From NCBI RefSeq assembly GCF_000967425.1, contig NZ_FO082820.1, positions 1,302,001 to 1,366,000 of the forward strand: a DNA stretch of 64,000 bases. The letters run 5' to 3'. Below are positions 54,408 through 61,944 of this stretch, in pieces. Position 1 is the stretch's first letter. Every line of letters starts with the position of its first letter. The notes below the pieces were generated by a model, which was given only the letters and a program-made list of their open reading frames with translations, had not been told where the DNA came from and searched no databases. This DNA is from Pseudorhizobium banfieldiae. GTDB taxonomy: Bacteria; Pseudomonadota; Alphaproteobacteria; Rhizobiales; Rhizobiaceae. The position numbers and the translations under genes were made by a program.

Positions 54408-55518
54408 ACTGGATCCCTCGGTTGTAGGTGGGCATGACTGTGTGGTTGAGCCGCAGCGGCATTTTTGGCGGCGGCGTCCAGAGCTGGTCCGGGCCGAAGA
54501 GGGCCATGTACGTGCGGTAGGTTTCGAGGGCGTCCGCCACTACGCGCTTGGCGTGGTCGAACATCTTGTCCTCGGTGTCGATCGACAGCGTGATCGGGAT
54601 CATGGCGTTGTCCCGGCGCATCATGACCCACACCCAATCCACACCCTCCGAATGGAAGAAGTTCTTGAGGTAGTCCCCGGGAGGGGGGTCGCCGAAGACC
54701 ATGCCCTGCTCCAGGAGCGAGCGGGCGGCGAAGTAGCCGTCCATGTAGGTGCCAACCTGCAGGTCGTAGGCCATGTCATAGACCTTGCGGATGGCTGCTT
54801 CCTCGTCGCTGCCGCCCTTGAAGGTGGTGAAGGACTTGAGGTCGACGATCAGCGACTTCACCCTGTTGCCCATGGGGGCGAGCGAGTAGTCGAAGCGGGC
54901 CTTGCGGCGGATGCCGTTCTCGTCCACCCAAATGATGGACATCTCGGCCGCGCCGTTGATCAGAGAGCCGGCCACCATGACGGAAGTAAGCACCGGATCC
55001 CGCTGCATGTTCGCAACGGCGTCCTCTATCTCCTGCACCTGGCGCTCGGTGAGCTCGACGTAGTCCGGGTGCTCGTAATGCCAGCGCGCAAGGATCTCGT
55101 CGAAGAAGGGCGGGCAGTCATCGACCTCCTTGGCGCGCGCCATCAGGTCCGGCTTGTTGCCCGTGACCTTCTGGCCGTGCATGCGAAGGAACTCCTTGAT
55201 GTCGTCGACCGTGTTGAGCGCGTCCGGATAATCCTTCGGGCTCGGCGGCTTGGCGTAGCGCTCCTCGAATGCCGCCTTGCCCTCGAGCACGCGGCAGTGC
55301 CAGGCATGGCCCCATTTCAGGTGCTCGGGCTCCACCTCCTTGACCGGACGCAGCCGGTCGTACTGCCACTTGCATGGCTTGCTCGCGAGATCCTTGATGG
55401 AGGTGGACCCAAGCGCCGTGTCGGCGTGGTAGATGTGCTCGGGTAGATCGAAGTAGATCCCGGGCGGGAGGGTGTAGGTGCCGTCTTCGTTGGCCTTGAA
55501 GTCGAGATAAGTCTTCAC
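54385..55518 (-). CDS. RecE-like exonuclease, PD-(D/E)XK family
   Basis: 377 residues of the exodeoxyribonuclease VIII / YqaJ-like type. GSTSIKDLASKPCKWQYDR is near the N-terminus, KWGHAWHCRVLEGKAAFEER carries the conserved His, and MSIIWVDENGIRRKARFDY plus SLIVDLKSF provide the D-x(n)-D-x-K catalytic set. LQVGTYMDGYFAARSL adds the Q-x-x-x-Y motif. It degrades one strand from DNA ends and hands it to RecT. Overlaps the ATPase gene as ATGA. Confidence 0.9.
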   Translation of the reverse strand: MKTYLDFKANEDGTYTLPPGIYFDLPEHIYHADTALGSTSIKDLASKPCKWQYDRLRPVKEVEPEHLKWGHAWHCRVLEGKAAFEERYAKPPSPKDYPDALNTVDDIKEFLRMHGQKVTGNKPDLMARAKEVDDCPPFFDEILARWHYEHPDYVELTERQVQEIEDAVANMQRDPVLTSVMVAGSLINGAAEMSIIWVDENGIRRKARFDYSLAPMGNRVKSLIVDLKSFTTFKGGSDEEAAIRKVYDMAYDLQVGTYMDGYFAARSLLEQGMVFGDPPPGDYLKNFFHSEGVDWVWVMMRRDNAMIPITLSIDTEDKMFDHAKRVVADALETYRTYMALFGPDQLWTPPPKMPLRLNHTVMPTYNRGIQYEQPNHR

Positions 55519-56795
55519 TCCGCCGCCTCCTTGAACGAGGCAACCATGCCGTCCTCAATGACGACGGCGCTCTCGCGGCCGGAGGAGACCGTCTCCACCC
55601 ACACCTGAAGGTCACGCTCGTCGGCATATTCCTTCAGCGCGGCCATGGAGTCGGCATCGAGAAGCGAACCGTCGCGAACGCGAATGACGCGCAGCTTCGG
55701 GTTCATAGCGCCGGCGACAGCGATCGACACGCGCAGCTGCTCTGCATCGCTCGCCTGATTGAAGGGCTGGCCGTTGAGAAGGACGGCGTCCTCGGTGAGC
55801 TCGAGGCCAGGGACGGGGAGATCCGCATCGCGAACGGCCTTGGCAGCTTCCGCCTTGCGCTTCTCCATCGCCTTGGTGAGCGCGTCGCTCTTCTCCTCGG
55901 CGGCCTTCAGCTCGGCCTGCAGGGCTTCCTTCTGCTGTCGGCGATCGACGCGGCGGTTGATCTCCTCGGACTCGGTGATGCGCAGGCGGATAGGCTCGAG
56001 ATCGATCTTCTCGCCGGTCACGACCGCGCCGTCCACCTCGTCGCGGAGCTCTTCGATGTCCTGCTCGAGGGAAACGATTTCACGCTCCAGGGTCTTGATC
56101 GTCTCCCGCTTCGACGAGACGGCCTCCTCGAGTCGCGCGATGCGCTCTTCGAGATTGACGCGGTTACGCGCTGCCGTGTCGATCTTGGCGTTGTGGTCCA
56201 TCGCCTGCTGGAGCTCGGCCATCAGCTCGTCAGCGCGGATCCGCTCGGCCGGGGTATCGTCAGGCACGACGATGCTCTCGATACGTGGCTTCAGATCCCG
56301 GATGGTGCGGTTGACGTCGGTGCGCGCATCGAAGTCCGTCTGGTTGGCCTTGTCCGCCGCTGCGAAGTCGTAGCCGGGGACCAGAGCGCGCAGGGCAACG
56401 ACCTGTTCGCGTGGCTTCATGCGGGAAAAGGCGAGGGGGTCGAAGGTGAGATCGCCGATGAAGCTGTTCAGCAGCTCCTGCGGGCTACCGAACTTGGCGC
56501 CGTCCTTGTTCTGCACCGTCAGCGTGATGGTGTGGTCGCCGTCATCCTTCACCTTGAATTTCTTGGTGACGATGTACTCGCCGAGATCCAGCTTGATGTA
56601 GCCGCTCTCTGCGCCTTCGCGCACCGGCTTCTTCTGGACCACCTTGTTGATGTCCAGCGCCCACCAGATGGCGTCGAGGATGGAGGTCTTGCCCTGGCCG
56701 TTCTTGCCGGTGATCTCCACCAGGTTGCCGTCGGGGGTAATGTCGACGGCGACCAGCCGCTTAATGTTCTCAGCCGTCAGCTGAACGATTTTCAT
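55515..56795 (-). CDS. SMC/RecF-like AAA ATPase
   Basis: 426 residues from ATG 56795. Walker A is EITGKNGQGKTSILDAIWWA (about 28-47). A coiled coil runs from about residue 205 to 345, rich in Glu, Arg and Gln heptads. The C-terminal part has QASDAEQLRVSIAVAGAMNP as ABC signature-like segment and VIRVRDGSLLD as Walker B. It has the RecF/SbcC-type head with a short coil. Phage ATPases of this kind occur next to RecE/RecT systems; the role may be to load or regulate the nuclease. Overlaps neighbours as ATGA at both ends. Confidence 0.88.
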   Translation of the reverse strand: MKIVQLTAENIKRLVAVDITPDGNLVEITGKNGQGKTSILDAIWWALDINKVVQKKPVREGAESGYIKLDLGEYIVTKKFKVKDDGDHTITLTVQNKDGAKFGSPQELLNSFIGDLTFDPLAFSRMKPREQVVALRALVPGYDFAAADKANQTDFDARTDVNRTIRDLKPRIESIVVPDDTPAERIRADELMAELQQAMDHNAKIDTAARNRVNLEERIARLEEAVSSKRETIKTLEREIVSLEQDIEELRDEVDGAVVTGEKIDLEPIRLRITESEEINRRVDRRQQKEALQAELKAAEEKSDALTKAMEKRKAEAAKAVRDADLPVPGLELTEDAVLLNGQPFNQASDAEQLRVSIAVAGAMNPKLRVIRVRDGSLLDADSMAALKEYADERDLQVWVETVSSGRESAVVIEDGMVASFKEAAE

Positions 56796-57019
56796 TGTGT
56801 TGCCTCGTAAGCTCGGATTGCTGCTCTGCCTTCCGCGATGAACTGCTCGCGGGTCTTCTCCGGCAGGCGCCGCCAACGACGGACGCATGCCTCCTCCGGT
56901 GTTTCCGGGATGGGTTTGCCGCTCACGTCGTTGCCCTTGGGCATCAGGTTCCCGAAGCTGTGGCGGATGAATTGCTTGTAGATCGCGAAGCCGGCGGCCT
57001 CTTCCTGCTCCGGGGTCAC
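56792..57019 (-). CDS. Phage hypothetical protein
   Basis: 75 residues, starting MTPEQEEAAGFAIYKQFIRH, helical, ending REQFIAEGRAAIRAYEATQ. ATGA overlaps at both ends. No family recognised. Confidence 0.68.
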   Translation of the reverse strand: MTPEQEEAAGFAIYKQFIRHSFGNLMPKGNDVSGKPIPETPEEACVRRWRRLPEKTREQFIAEGRAAIRAYEATQ

Positions 57020-57186
57020 AGCTGTGCCCCAAGCGCTCTCGCCAGCGTCTGCTGGCCAGCCTGGTGGATCAGGTTGGCCTGTCTTTCGGTCAGTGATTCG
57101 CCGCGGTGCCAGCTACGGATCGCATCGGCCGTCTCTTCCGTGAGGACGACGATCTTGCTCCGGTCGATCTGCTCTTGAGTTTTCAT
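57016..57186 (-). CDS. First gene of the leftward arm, small phage protein
   Basis: 56 residues from ATG 57186 (MKTQEQIDRSKIVVLTEETA); GAGGG lies before it. A GTG at 57213 would add nine residues, but it lies close to the -10 box of the promoter. Contains a helix-turn-helix-like SLTERQANLIHQAGQQTLAR. Position suggests an early regulator, but no homology is recognised. Confidence 0.65.
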   Translation of the reverse strand: MKTQEQIDRSKIVVLTEETADAIRSWHRGESLTERQANLIHQAGQQTLARALGAQL

Positions 57187-57214
57187 GATGCCCTCGAAAG
57201 TGCGAAAATTCACG

Positions 57215-57256
57215 CCGTATTGAAGTAAATGATACGGAATGAATAGATCGTGTCAA
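57215..57256 (-). promoter_or_regulatory. Leftward early promoter PL with operator
   Basis: On the minus strand TTGACA (57251-57256) and TATCAT (57229-57234) are separated by 16 bases. The perfect inverted repeat CCGTAT/ATACGG (57215-57220 and 57232-57237, 11 bases apart) covers the -10 box. CGTATTGACA at 57251-57260 is the same ten-base word that covers the -35 box of PR. Confidence 0.72.
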
Positions 57257-57318
57257 TACGGGCATGAAAAAATACATGACGCATTGACAGAGGGCGGGTG
57301 CGGGGAGCAGAAATGAAG

Positions 57319-57352
57319 AAGCCCCGCACCTCTTGGAAGGAGGTCGGGGCTT
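57319..57352. terminator. Strong hairpin, possible bidirectional terminator
   Basis: AAGCCCCG-c-ACCTC pairs with GAGGT-CGGGGCTT (13 pairs with one bulge) around a seven-base loop. There is no long T-run on either side, so factor-independent termination is uncertain. A 13-codon frame starting ATG-AAG-AAG (57313) spans the hairpin. Confidence 0.5.
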
Positions 57353-57866
57353 AGACTGGATGAATGGTTTCGCGGCCTGATCCAGTGCGTGGGAACATAC
57401 TACATCCACGTACTTTTTCAAGCGAAGCGTATCAATTCGATCAGTCTGCAGCATGGATATGACGCGGACCGGTTCGCCCATGCTGTAGGTTCAGAGCAAG
57501 AACGGGATTCGATCTGGCTCAAAGGGTCTCTGGCGGCGAAAGCTGGCAGCCTGCCCTGATCGACGGGGACGTCCCCGAAAAAGAGGCTGATGTGGTGAGG
57601 CGGACGTGGACGCCGTCACCTGTGGGATAAGCGGTGGTCGGCTCGGTCGGGCAAGATACCCCTTCCACTCCAGGAAGCTCGCCTTTCGTCAAGGCGGGGT
57701 TCTTGGTTTGTGGGCATCACGATGATCTCTCCATCAAGCAAAACAGAAAAATCTTGGGGCTGAAGAGGTAGAGGGAGGAGAGGCAATGATGCTGAAATCC
57801 TTGCTCATACCCCTCATGGTTGAGGTAGACAGGGGCCCGGAAAAAAATCGCGCGCCCCTGCCAAGA

Positions 57867-58565
57867 TCAGACAAGCATTGAGACTTTTGCTTTTATCCGC
57901 CCGACGATACCGGCCTCGTGGGTCTCGCACTCGTGAGTTGCGTACCGCGGATTGCGGCTGCTGAGGCGGAGCTTCGGCGGCTTGGAGTGCGGGATTGTTT
58001 CGACGATGCGGATAACGACCCCGATGCCATCATGGACAGCAAAGACACCAGGCGGTGTCGGGAGTACGTCGTCCAGGTCGACGATCGCCCGGTCGCCCGG
58101 GTACATGGACCCAGGCGCCGTAGGATTGTTCGGGTCGTACATCGAATCCCCGAGTACTTCTAGGACGCGGGCACGCTGCTCCCCTATCCTCAGTCTGTCC
58201 TTGATGAAAACGTCCGGCATCTCCCAAAACTCCTCCAACTCAAACACATCCAATGAAGCCAGAAAGGCCTTCTTCCCGGCGGAGGACACGGTAGGTTCTT
58301 CTTTGTGGAGATTTACTGAAGAGGGAGAGCGCTCTGCTTCCCCATTTTGAGACGAATCAGCCTCTCCGTAGAGAAGCCACGAAGGTGATACTCCGAACGC
58401 ATTGGCATAATCTCTCGCCCTGTCGGCATCGAATGCCCGGCCGCCATTTTCATGCGCTGTGTATGAAACAGGGTTAAACCCAAGCATCCGTGCGGCCACG
58501 GAAGCTGACTTATACCCTGCATTCTTGCGGGCTTCGCGCAGCCGCTTTCCAGGTTCCGACTTCAT
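57867..58565 (-). CDS. CI-like phage repressor, S24 peptidase family
   Basis: 232 residues. The N-terminal HTH (residues 5-65, with SASVAARMLGFNPVSYTAHE) binds the operators. An Ala96-Gly97 pair lies at the hinge, and the C-terminal LexA/CI-like domain has nucleophile Ser141 in VLGDSMYDP. The catalytic Lys expected in the GxVVKR strand is absent: the protein reads GVVIRIVE (182-189). It keeps the early promoters shut in the lysogen. Start at 58565 with AGGAG before it. Divergent from the Cro-like gene. Confidence 0.9.
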   Translation of the reverse strand: MKSEPGKRLREARKNAGYKSASVAARMLGFNPVSYTAHENGGRAFDADRARDYANAFGVSPSWLLYGEADSSQNGEAERSPSSVNLHKEEPTVSSAGKKAFLASLDVFELEEFWEMPDVFIKDRLRIGEQRARVLEVLGDSMYDPNNPTAPGSMYPGDRAIVDLDDVLPTPPGVFAVHDGIGVVIRIVETIPHSKPPKLRLSSRNPRYATHECETHEAGIVGRIKAKVSMLV

Positions 58566-58589
58566 ATCGTACTACTCCTCACAAAATCG

Positions 58590-58631
58590 ATACGTTGCGT
58601 ATTGACATCGATTGCCTTCGCTCCGTATAAA
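58590..58631 (+). promoter_or_regulatory. Rightward early promoter PR with operator
   Basis: TTGACA (58602-58607) is followed after 18 bases by TATAAA (58626-58631). The palindrome ATACG-TTG-CGTAT (58590-58602) abuts and overlaps the -35 box by one base. CGCTCCGT (58619-58626) and ACGGAGCG (58642-58649) form another inverted repeat spanning the -10 box. The word CGTATTGACA is shared with PL. Confidence 0.75.
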
Positions 58632-58656
58632 TTACATCAAAACGGAGCGAATTTAA

Positions 58657-58929
58657 ATGACGTGCAGTGAACCAGTCAATGATGGATTTCAGGTTAAGCT
58701 CACCGGCGATCAGGTGAAATTCATCCGGAACGTGTTGGGTGAGAGCCAGGCGAAGTTCGCCAAGCGGTTTGCGATCTCTTCCGCCACCATGTGGCGTATC
58801 GAGGACAAGGGTCCGGAGGAGTGCACTGGTCCGGAGATCATCCTTATCGACCAGCTGGCGAAGCGTTACTCAATGCCCGTCCCTGATGTCCTGATGAGGC
58901 GCCCCGACCCTGCAGAAGCCGCTGAATAA
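58657..58929 (+). CDS. Cro-like helix-turn-helix protein
   Basis: 90 residues with an XRE-type HTH at about residues 15-55 (VLGESQAKFAKRFAISSATM), followed by an acidic end (RRPDPAEAAE). First gene after PR, with GGAG nine bases before the ATG, and opposite to the CI-like gene; this is the classical place of Cro. Repression of the repressor promoter is inferred. Confidence 0.85.
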   Translation: MTCSEPVNDGFQVKLTGDQVKFIRNVLGESQAKFAKRFAISSATMWRIEDKGPEECTGPEIILIDQLAKRYSMPVPDVLMRRPDPAEAAE

Positions 58930-58943
58930 GGCGGTGGCAGGGG

Positions 58944-59282
58944 ATGGTTAGGGGGAAGCCATTCGAGTGGGACAGGGAGAGCGACAAGGCTCTCCTGGCG
59001 ATGGTGAAATCGGGCATGTCGCACCGCTCGATCGCCAAGGAGATGGGCATCAACCATCCCCAGGTATCGCGGCGACTGGCCAAGCTGCGGGAGCAGGAGG
59101 CGGAGAAGTCCGCCACTAACCAGCTCGTCATCGGCAAACATCTCCCATCCTACAAGGCGGCGCGTCGGGGCTTCCACGTCCCGGCTCATCTGGAGCCGCA
59201 ATACTTCGAACTCCTGAAGAGCGGAGTCCCGATCGCCGAGGCGTGCCGGCGGCTGGGCATCAACAAGCACGATCCAGTCTGA
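58944..59282 (+). CDS. Phage HTH protein
   Basis: 112 residues. A Myb/SANT- or resolvase-like HTH lies at residues 5-50 (EWDRESDKALLAMVKSGMSH, then SIAKEMGINHPQVSRRLAKL). A second HTH-like segment lies at the C-terminus (VPIAEACRRLGINKHDPV). Fourteen bases downstream of the Cro-like gene. It may be a transcription factor of the rightward arm. No named family. Confidence 0.72.
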   Translation: MVRGKPFEWDRESDKALLAMVKSGMSHRSIAKEMGINHPQVSRRLAKLREQEAEKSATNQLVIGKHLPSYKAARRGFHVPAHLEPQYFELLKSGVPIAEACRRLGINKHDPV

Positions 59283-59292
59283 AGAGGTTGAG

Positions 59293-59769
59293 ATGATGAG
59301 CAGGGACCATAACGAGAAGACGGAGCAGGAGCTCTACGAGGACCAGCAGTTCATGAAGGGGTTCGCAGACCTCAAGAAACTGCAGTCGACCATGGCCGGG
59401 ACCAAGGGCGACATGGGTGCAATCTACAAGCGGCTGAAGGATCTCGGCTTCTCCAAGAAGGATGTCGAGTTTGCCTTCACGCTCGAGGACAAGGACGTCG
59501 GCCAGGTGATCGCCGACTTCGAGAACAAGATCCGCATCGCAAAACTGTTCGGCCACCAGCTCGGCCGCCAGATGAGCCTGCTCGACCAGGACCGCACGCC
59601 GCAGGAAGACCGCGCCTACGAAGAAGGCAAGGCCGCCGGCATGCTGCGCAAGAGCGGGAGCAACCCGTACCAGCCCGGCAGCCCCGAGTTCCAGTCGTGG
59701 CAGAAGGGCATGAACGACGGCCACGCCTTCATCAACAAAGACCTCGCCGCCGCAGTCAGCCCGAACTGA
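59293..59769 (+). CDS. Phage protein with RMF/CrpP-like C-terminal domain
   Basis: 158 residues. The N-terminal 100 residues are helical (KLQSTMAGTKGDMGAIYKRL and FSKKDVEFAFTLEDKD). The C-terminal segment AYEEGKAAGM...NPYQPGSPEFQSWQKGMNDG follows the ribosome modulation factor pattern R-A-x2-x-G-x2-A-G...P-Y...W-x2-G. RMF hibernates ribosomes; CrpP proteins of this fold act in other contexts. The fusion to a helical N-domain is unusual. The function is not assigned. Confidence 0.7.
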   Translation: MMSRDHNEKTEQELYEDQQFMKGFADLKKLQSTMAGTKGDMGAIYKRLKDLGFSKKDVEFAFTLEDKDVGQVIADFENKIRIAKLFGHQLGRQMSLLDQDRTPQEDRAYEEGKAAGMLRKSGSNPYQPGSPEFQSWQKGMNDGHAFINKDLAAAVSPN

Positions 59770-59822
59770 CCCGGCCAACAGGCAGTCACCCCGGCGAGAA
59801 TGCCACCACAAGGAGAAGTGTA

Positions 59823-60071
59823 ATGCACGACAGTATCGGCAAAACCTACAGGGACAAGATCACTGGATTTCAGGGCGTGGCGACAGGCCACGTCGATTAC
59901 ATCACCGGCTGCAACCAGACACTGCTGCAGCCGAAGAGCGCTGATCCTGCCAAGCGCGCAGAGGCGGAGTGGTTCGACGACCAGCGCCTTGAGGAAGTCC
60001 CGAACGTCAACCGGATCATCCTCAATAACGGGCAGACCCCGGGTTTTGATCGAGAGGCGCCGAAGCGCTGA
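59823..60071 (+). CDS. Phage hypothetical protein
   Basis: 82 residues from ATG 59823 behind AAGGAG, starting MHDSIGKTYRDKITGFQGVA. The GYVDYITGCNQTLLQP-like stretch (here GHVDYITGCNQTLLQP) is typical of short SH3-like phage proteins near replication genes. No function known. Confidence 0.72.
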   Translation: MHDSIGKTYRDKITGFQGVATGHVDYITGCNQTLLQPKSADPAKRAEAEWFDDQRLEEVPNVNRIILNNGQTPGFDREAPKR

Positions 60072-60083
60072 TGGCCATGTGTC

Positions 60084-60467
60084 ATGAGGCACGGGCGGGC
60101 CACCCAATACCAGCAGCGGAAGCTGGAAGCCGCCTTCGCGAAAGCTGATCGCGAGGCGGCGCTGAGGAAGCAGGACGGGCGGTGCAAATACTGCCTCGTC
60201 CGCCTCACCTACAAGAACGTCACCCGGGACCACGTCATAGCCCGAGCGACTGGTGGCCTCGACCACCGCAACAACATCGTCGCCGCCTGCGAGCGCTGCA
60301 ACAAGGCCAAGGGGATGATGTCGGTCAAGCTGTTCATGCGTCTGATCACATTCCCACGGCCGGGCGAGGACATCCGCTACCGGATGATCTGGTTCGACCT
60401 CCGCATCAACAGGGCGCTGATGGAAATGGAAAAGAACGTGTTCAAAGCCGTGGGGATTAAGAGTTGA
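60084..60467 (+). CDS. HNH endonuclease
   Basis: 127 residues with the full zinc-HNH set: CKYC (residues 34-37), TRDHVIARATGGLDHRNNIV and ACERCNKAKG. It lies between replication-arm genes, as many phage HNH nucleases do. Its stop overlaps the MT-A70 start as TTGA. Confidence 0.88.
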   Translation: MRHGRATQYQQRKLEAAFAKADREAALRKQDGRCKYCLVRLTYKNVTRDHVIARATGGLDHRNNIVAACERCNKAKGMMSVKLFMRLITFPRPGEDIRYRMIWFDLRINRALMEMEKNVFKAVGIKS

Positions 60468-61036
60468 GCGCCTGGTTTTTCGACCCTCTGCTACCTCTGC
60501 ACTATGAGATGCTCGTGATCGACCCGCCGTGGGGGTTCGACCTTTACAGCGATGAGGGCATCGAAAAGTCGGCCCAAGCTCACTACGACCTGATGACCGA
60601 TGAGCAGATCCTCGGCCTGCCGGTCGGGCAGCTCGCGTCAATGAACTGCCTCTTATACCTTTGGGCCACGGCCCCGAAGCTCCCCTTCGCTATCGACTGC
60701 GTCAAGGCATGGGGGTTTGAGTACAAGTCCTACATGGTCTGGCGGAAGACCACCGTTAGAGGGAAGGTCCGCGTCGGGACCGGGTACCGCGTGCGCTCGA
60801 CGGGCGAAATGGTCGTCGTTGGGACACTCGGAAATCCCAAGCAGTCCTACGTGCCTCACACAGTTTTCGACGGGGTTGCTCGTCAGCACAGCCGCAAGCC
60901 TGACGAGTTCTATACGCTCTGTGACAGGGTAATGCCGCACGCGCGACGTGCAGACGTCTTCACCCGAGAGAGCCGCCCTGGCTGGCACGGCTTCGGCAAT
61001 GAGGCGACCAAGTTCGACGCCGAGGTGGCAGCATGA
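60464..61036 (+). CDS. MT-A70 family DNA N6-adenine methyltransferase
   Basis: 190 residues from a TTG start in a TTGA overlap. Motif IV is IDPPWGFDLY (19-28), followed by CLLYLWATAPKLPFAIDCVK. Later segments KSYMVWRKTT and HSRKPDEFYTL, and the end GWHGFGNE are typical of phage MT-A70 proteins. It methylates adenine, most likely on phage DNA, alongside the cytosine enzyme in the leftward arm. Confidence 0.9.
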   Translation: MSAWFFDPLLPLHYEMLVIDPPWGFDLYSDEGIEKSAQAHYDLMTDEQILGLPVGQLASMNCLLYLWATAPKLPFAIDCVKAWGFEYKSYMVWRKTTVRGKVRVGTGYRVRSTGEMVVVGTLGNPKQSYVPHTVFDGVARQHSRKPDEFYTLCDRVMPHARRADVFTRESRPGWHGFGNEATKFDAEVAA

Positions 61037-61620
61037 GCACAGCGCCCGGCAGCTACTTCGTGTTCGACCCTGGCAGGACTATGGGTTTTGCCTATTGCCT
61101 CGCCGGCGGAGAGAAGATCCGGCACGGCACCTGGCGTTTCAACCAGAAATCTCCGGGCGCCGCCTATGCCGAGTTCATCACCTACCTGAAGCGTACCCTC
61201 ACAGGACTCCCTGATCCTCTGGTCGGGATCGAGCTGATGACCATCGTCGACCACGGCCAGAACGGCAAATCGGCGATCGACGCGCAGCAGGTGATGTTCT
61301 CGTCTGGCTGGCCCACCCATGCGCAAACGCTCTGCCACACTATGGGGCTGCGCGAGCCGGAGCTCATGGCGATCTCGACGTGGCGTTCAAAGACCCACGG
61401 CAAAATGCGGGTGCCGGATAACATGAAGGCGCTGAAGCAGGCCGAGAAGAGCAAGTGGCTGAAGCTCCAGGCCAAGCTCTACTGCGATAAGAACGGCTGG
61501 TCCTACAACACGGAGGACGAAGCCGAAGCGCTCTGCATGCTGGACGCGCTGCGCATCATCCACGAGCCCGACTATGCCTTCGATAAGGGCCGGTCGTTCC
61601 AGCAGGAGAGTTTTCTGTGA
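61033..61620 (+). CDS. RuvC-like Holliday junction resolvase
   Basis: 195 residues with an RNase H fold. YFVFDPGRTMGFAYC (8-22) has the first Asp, VGIELMTIVDHGQNGKS the second acidic residue, and NTEDEAEALCMLDAL the final Asp/Glu pair. The set matches phage RuvC-like enzymes that resolve branched DNA before packaging. It overlaps the neighbouring genes on both sides by four bases. Confidence 0.82.
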   Translation: MSTAPGSYFVFDPGRTMGFAYCLAGGEKIRHGTWRFNQKSPGAAYAEFITYLKRTLTGLPDPLVGIELMTIVDHGQNGKSAIDAQQVMFSSGWPTHAQTLCHTMGLREPELMAISTWRSKTHGKMRVPDNMKALKQAEKSKWLKLQAKLYCDKNGWSYNTEDEAEALCMLDALRIIHEPDYAFDKGRSFQQESFL

Positions 61621-61943
61621 GCGGGCGGACCCCTTGCATCAACCCGAAGTGCCGACGCACGGCCGATGCGGCGAAGTTTCCCGACGAGATGATCTGCGGC
61701 AAGTGCTTCAAGGCTCTGCCTCAGCAGCTGCGCGAAGATTTCAAGTTTGCGTGGAGGCAGTACCGCAAGTGGGACCGCCGCCGGATGAAAACGACCGACG
61801 AGCTCAAGCTCCAGAAGGTCCACTCGGTCATGGGTATGTGGGGGCGCCGCATCGACGCCACCTGGGTGGAGATCAAGAAGCACCTGACGGCTGACGAGAA
61901 GCCCGAAGGCCTCGACGCCTTCCTCGAGGAGATGGGGCTTTAG
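61617..61943 (+). CDS. Phage zinc-finger-like protein
   Basis: 108 residues from a GTG start in a GTGA overlap. TPCINPKCRRTADAAKFPDE and MICGKCFKAL make a four-cysteine zinc ribbon at residues 7-30, followed by a basic helical part. It lies one base before the primase gene. A DNA-binding helper is possible; no family recognised. Confidence 0.75.
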   Translation: MSGRTPCINPKCRRTADAAKFPDEMICGKCFKALPQQLREDFKFAWRQYRKWDRRRMKTTDELKLQKVHSVMGMWGRRIDATWVEIKKHLTADEKPEGLDAFLEEMGL

Positions 61944-61944
61944 C

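Larger units (their letters stand above)
57214..57866. other. Phage control region without a gene
   Basis: 650 bases between the leftward operon and the repressor gene. It holds the promoter PL at 57229-57256 and the operator-like repeat at 57215-57237. A strong hairpin lies at 57319-57352, and a further CGTAT half site at 57428-57432. The inverted repeat CAGGGGC/GCCCCTG at 57830-57860 lies just after the repressor stop. I see no convincing coding frame longer than 40 codons and no antisense gene. Confidence 0.65.
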
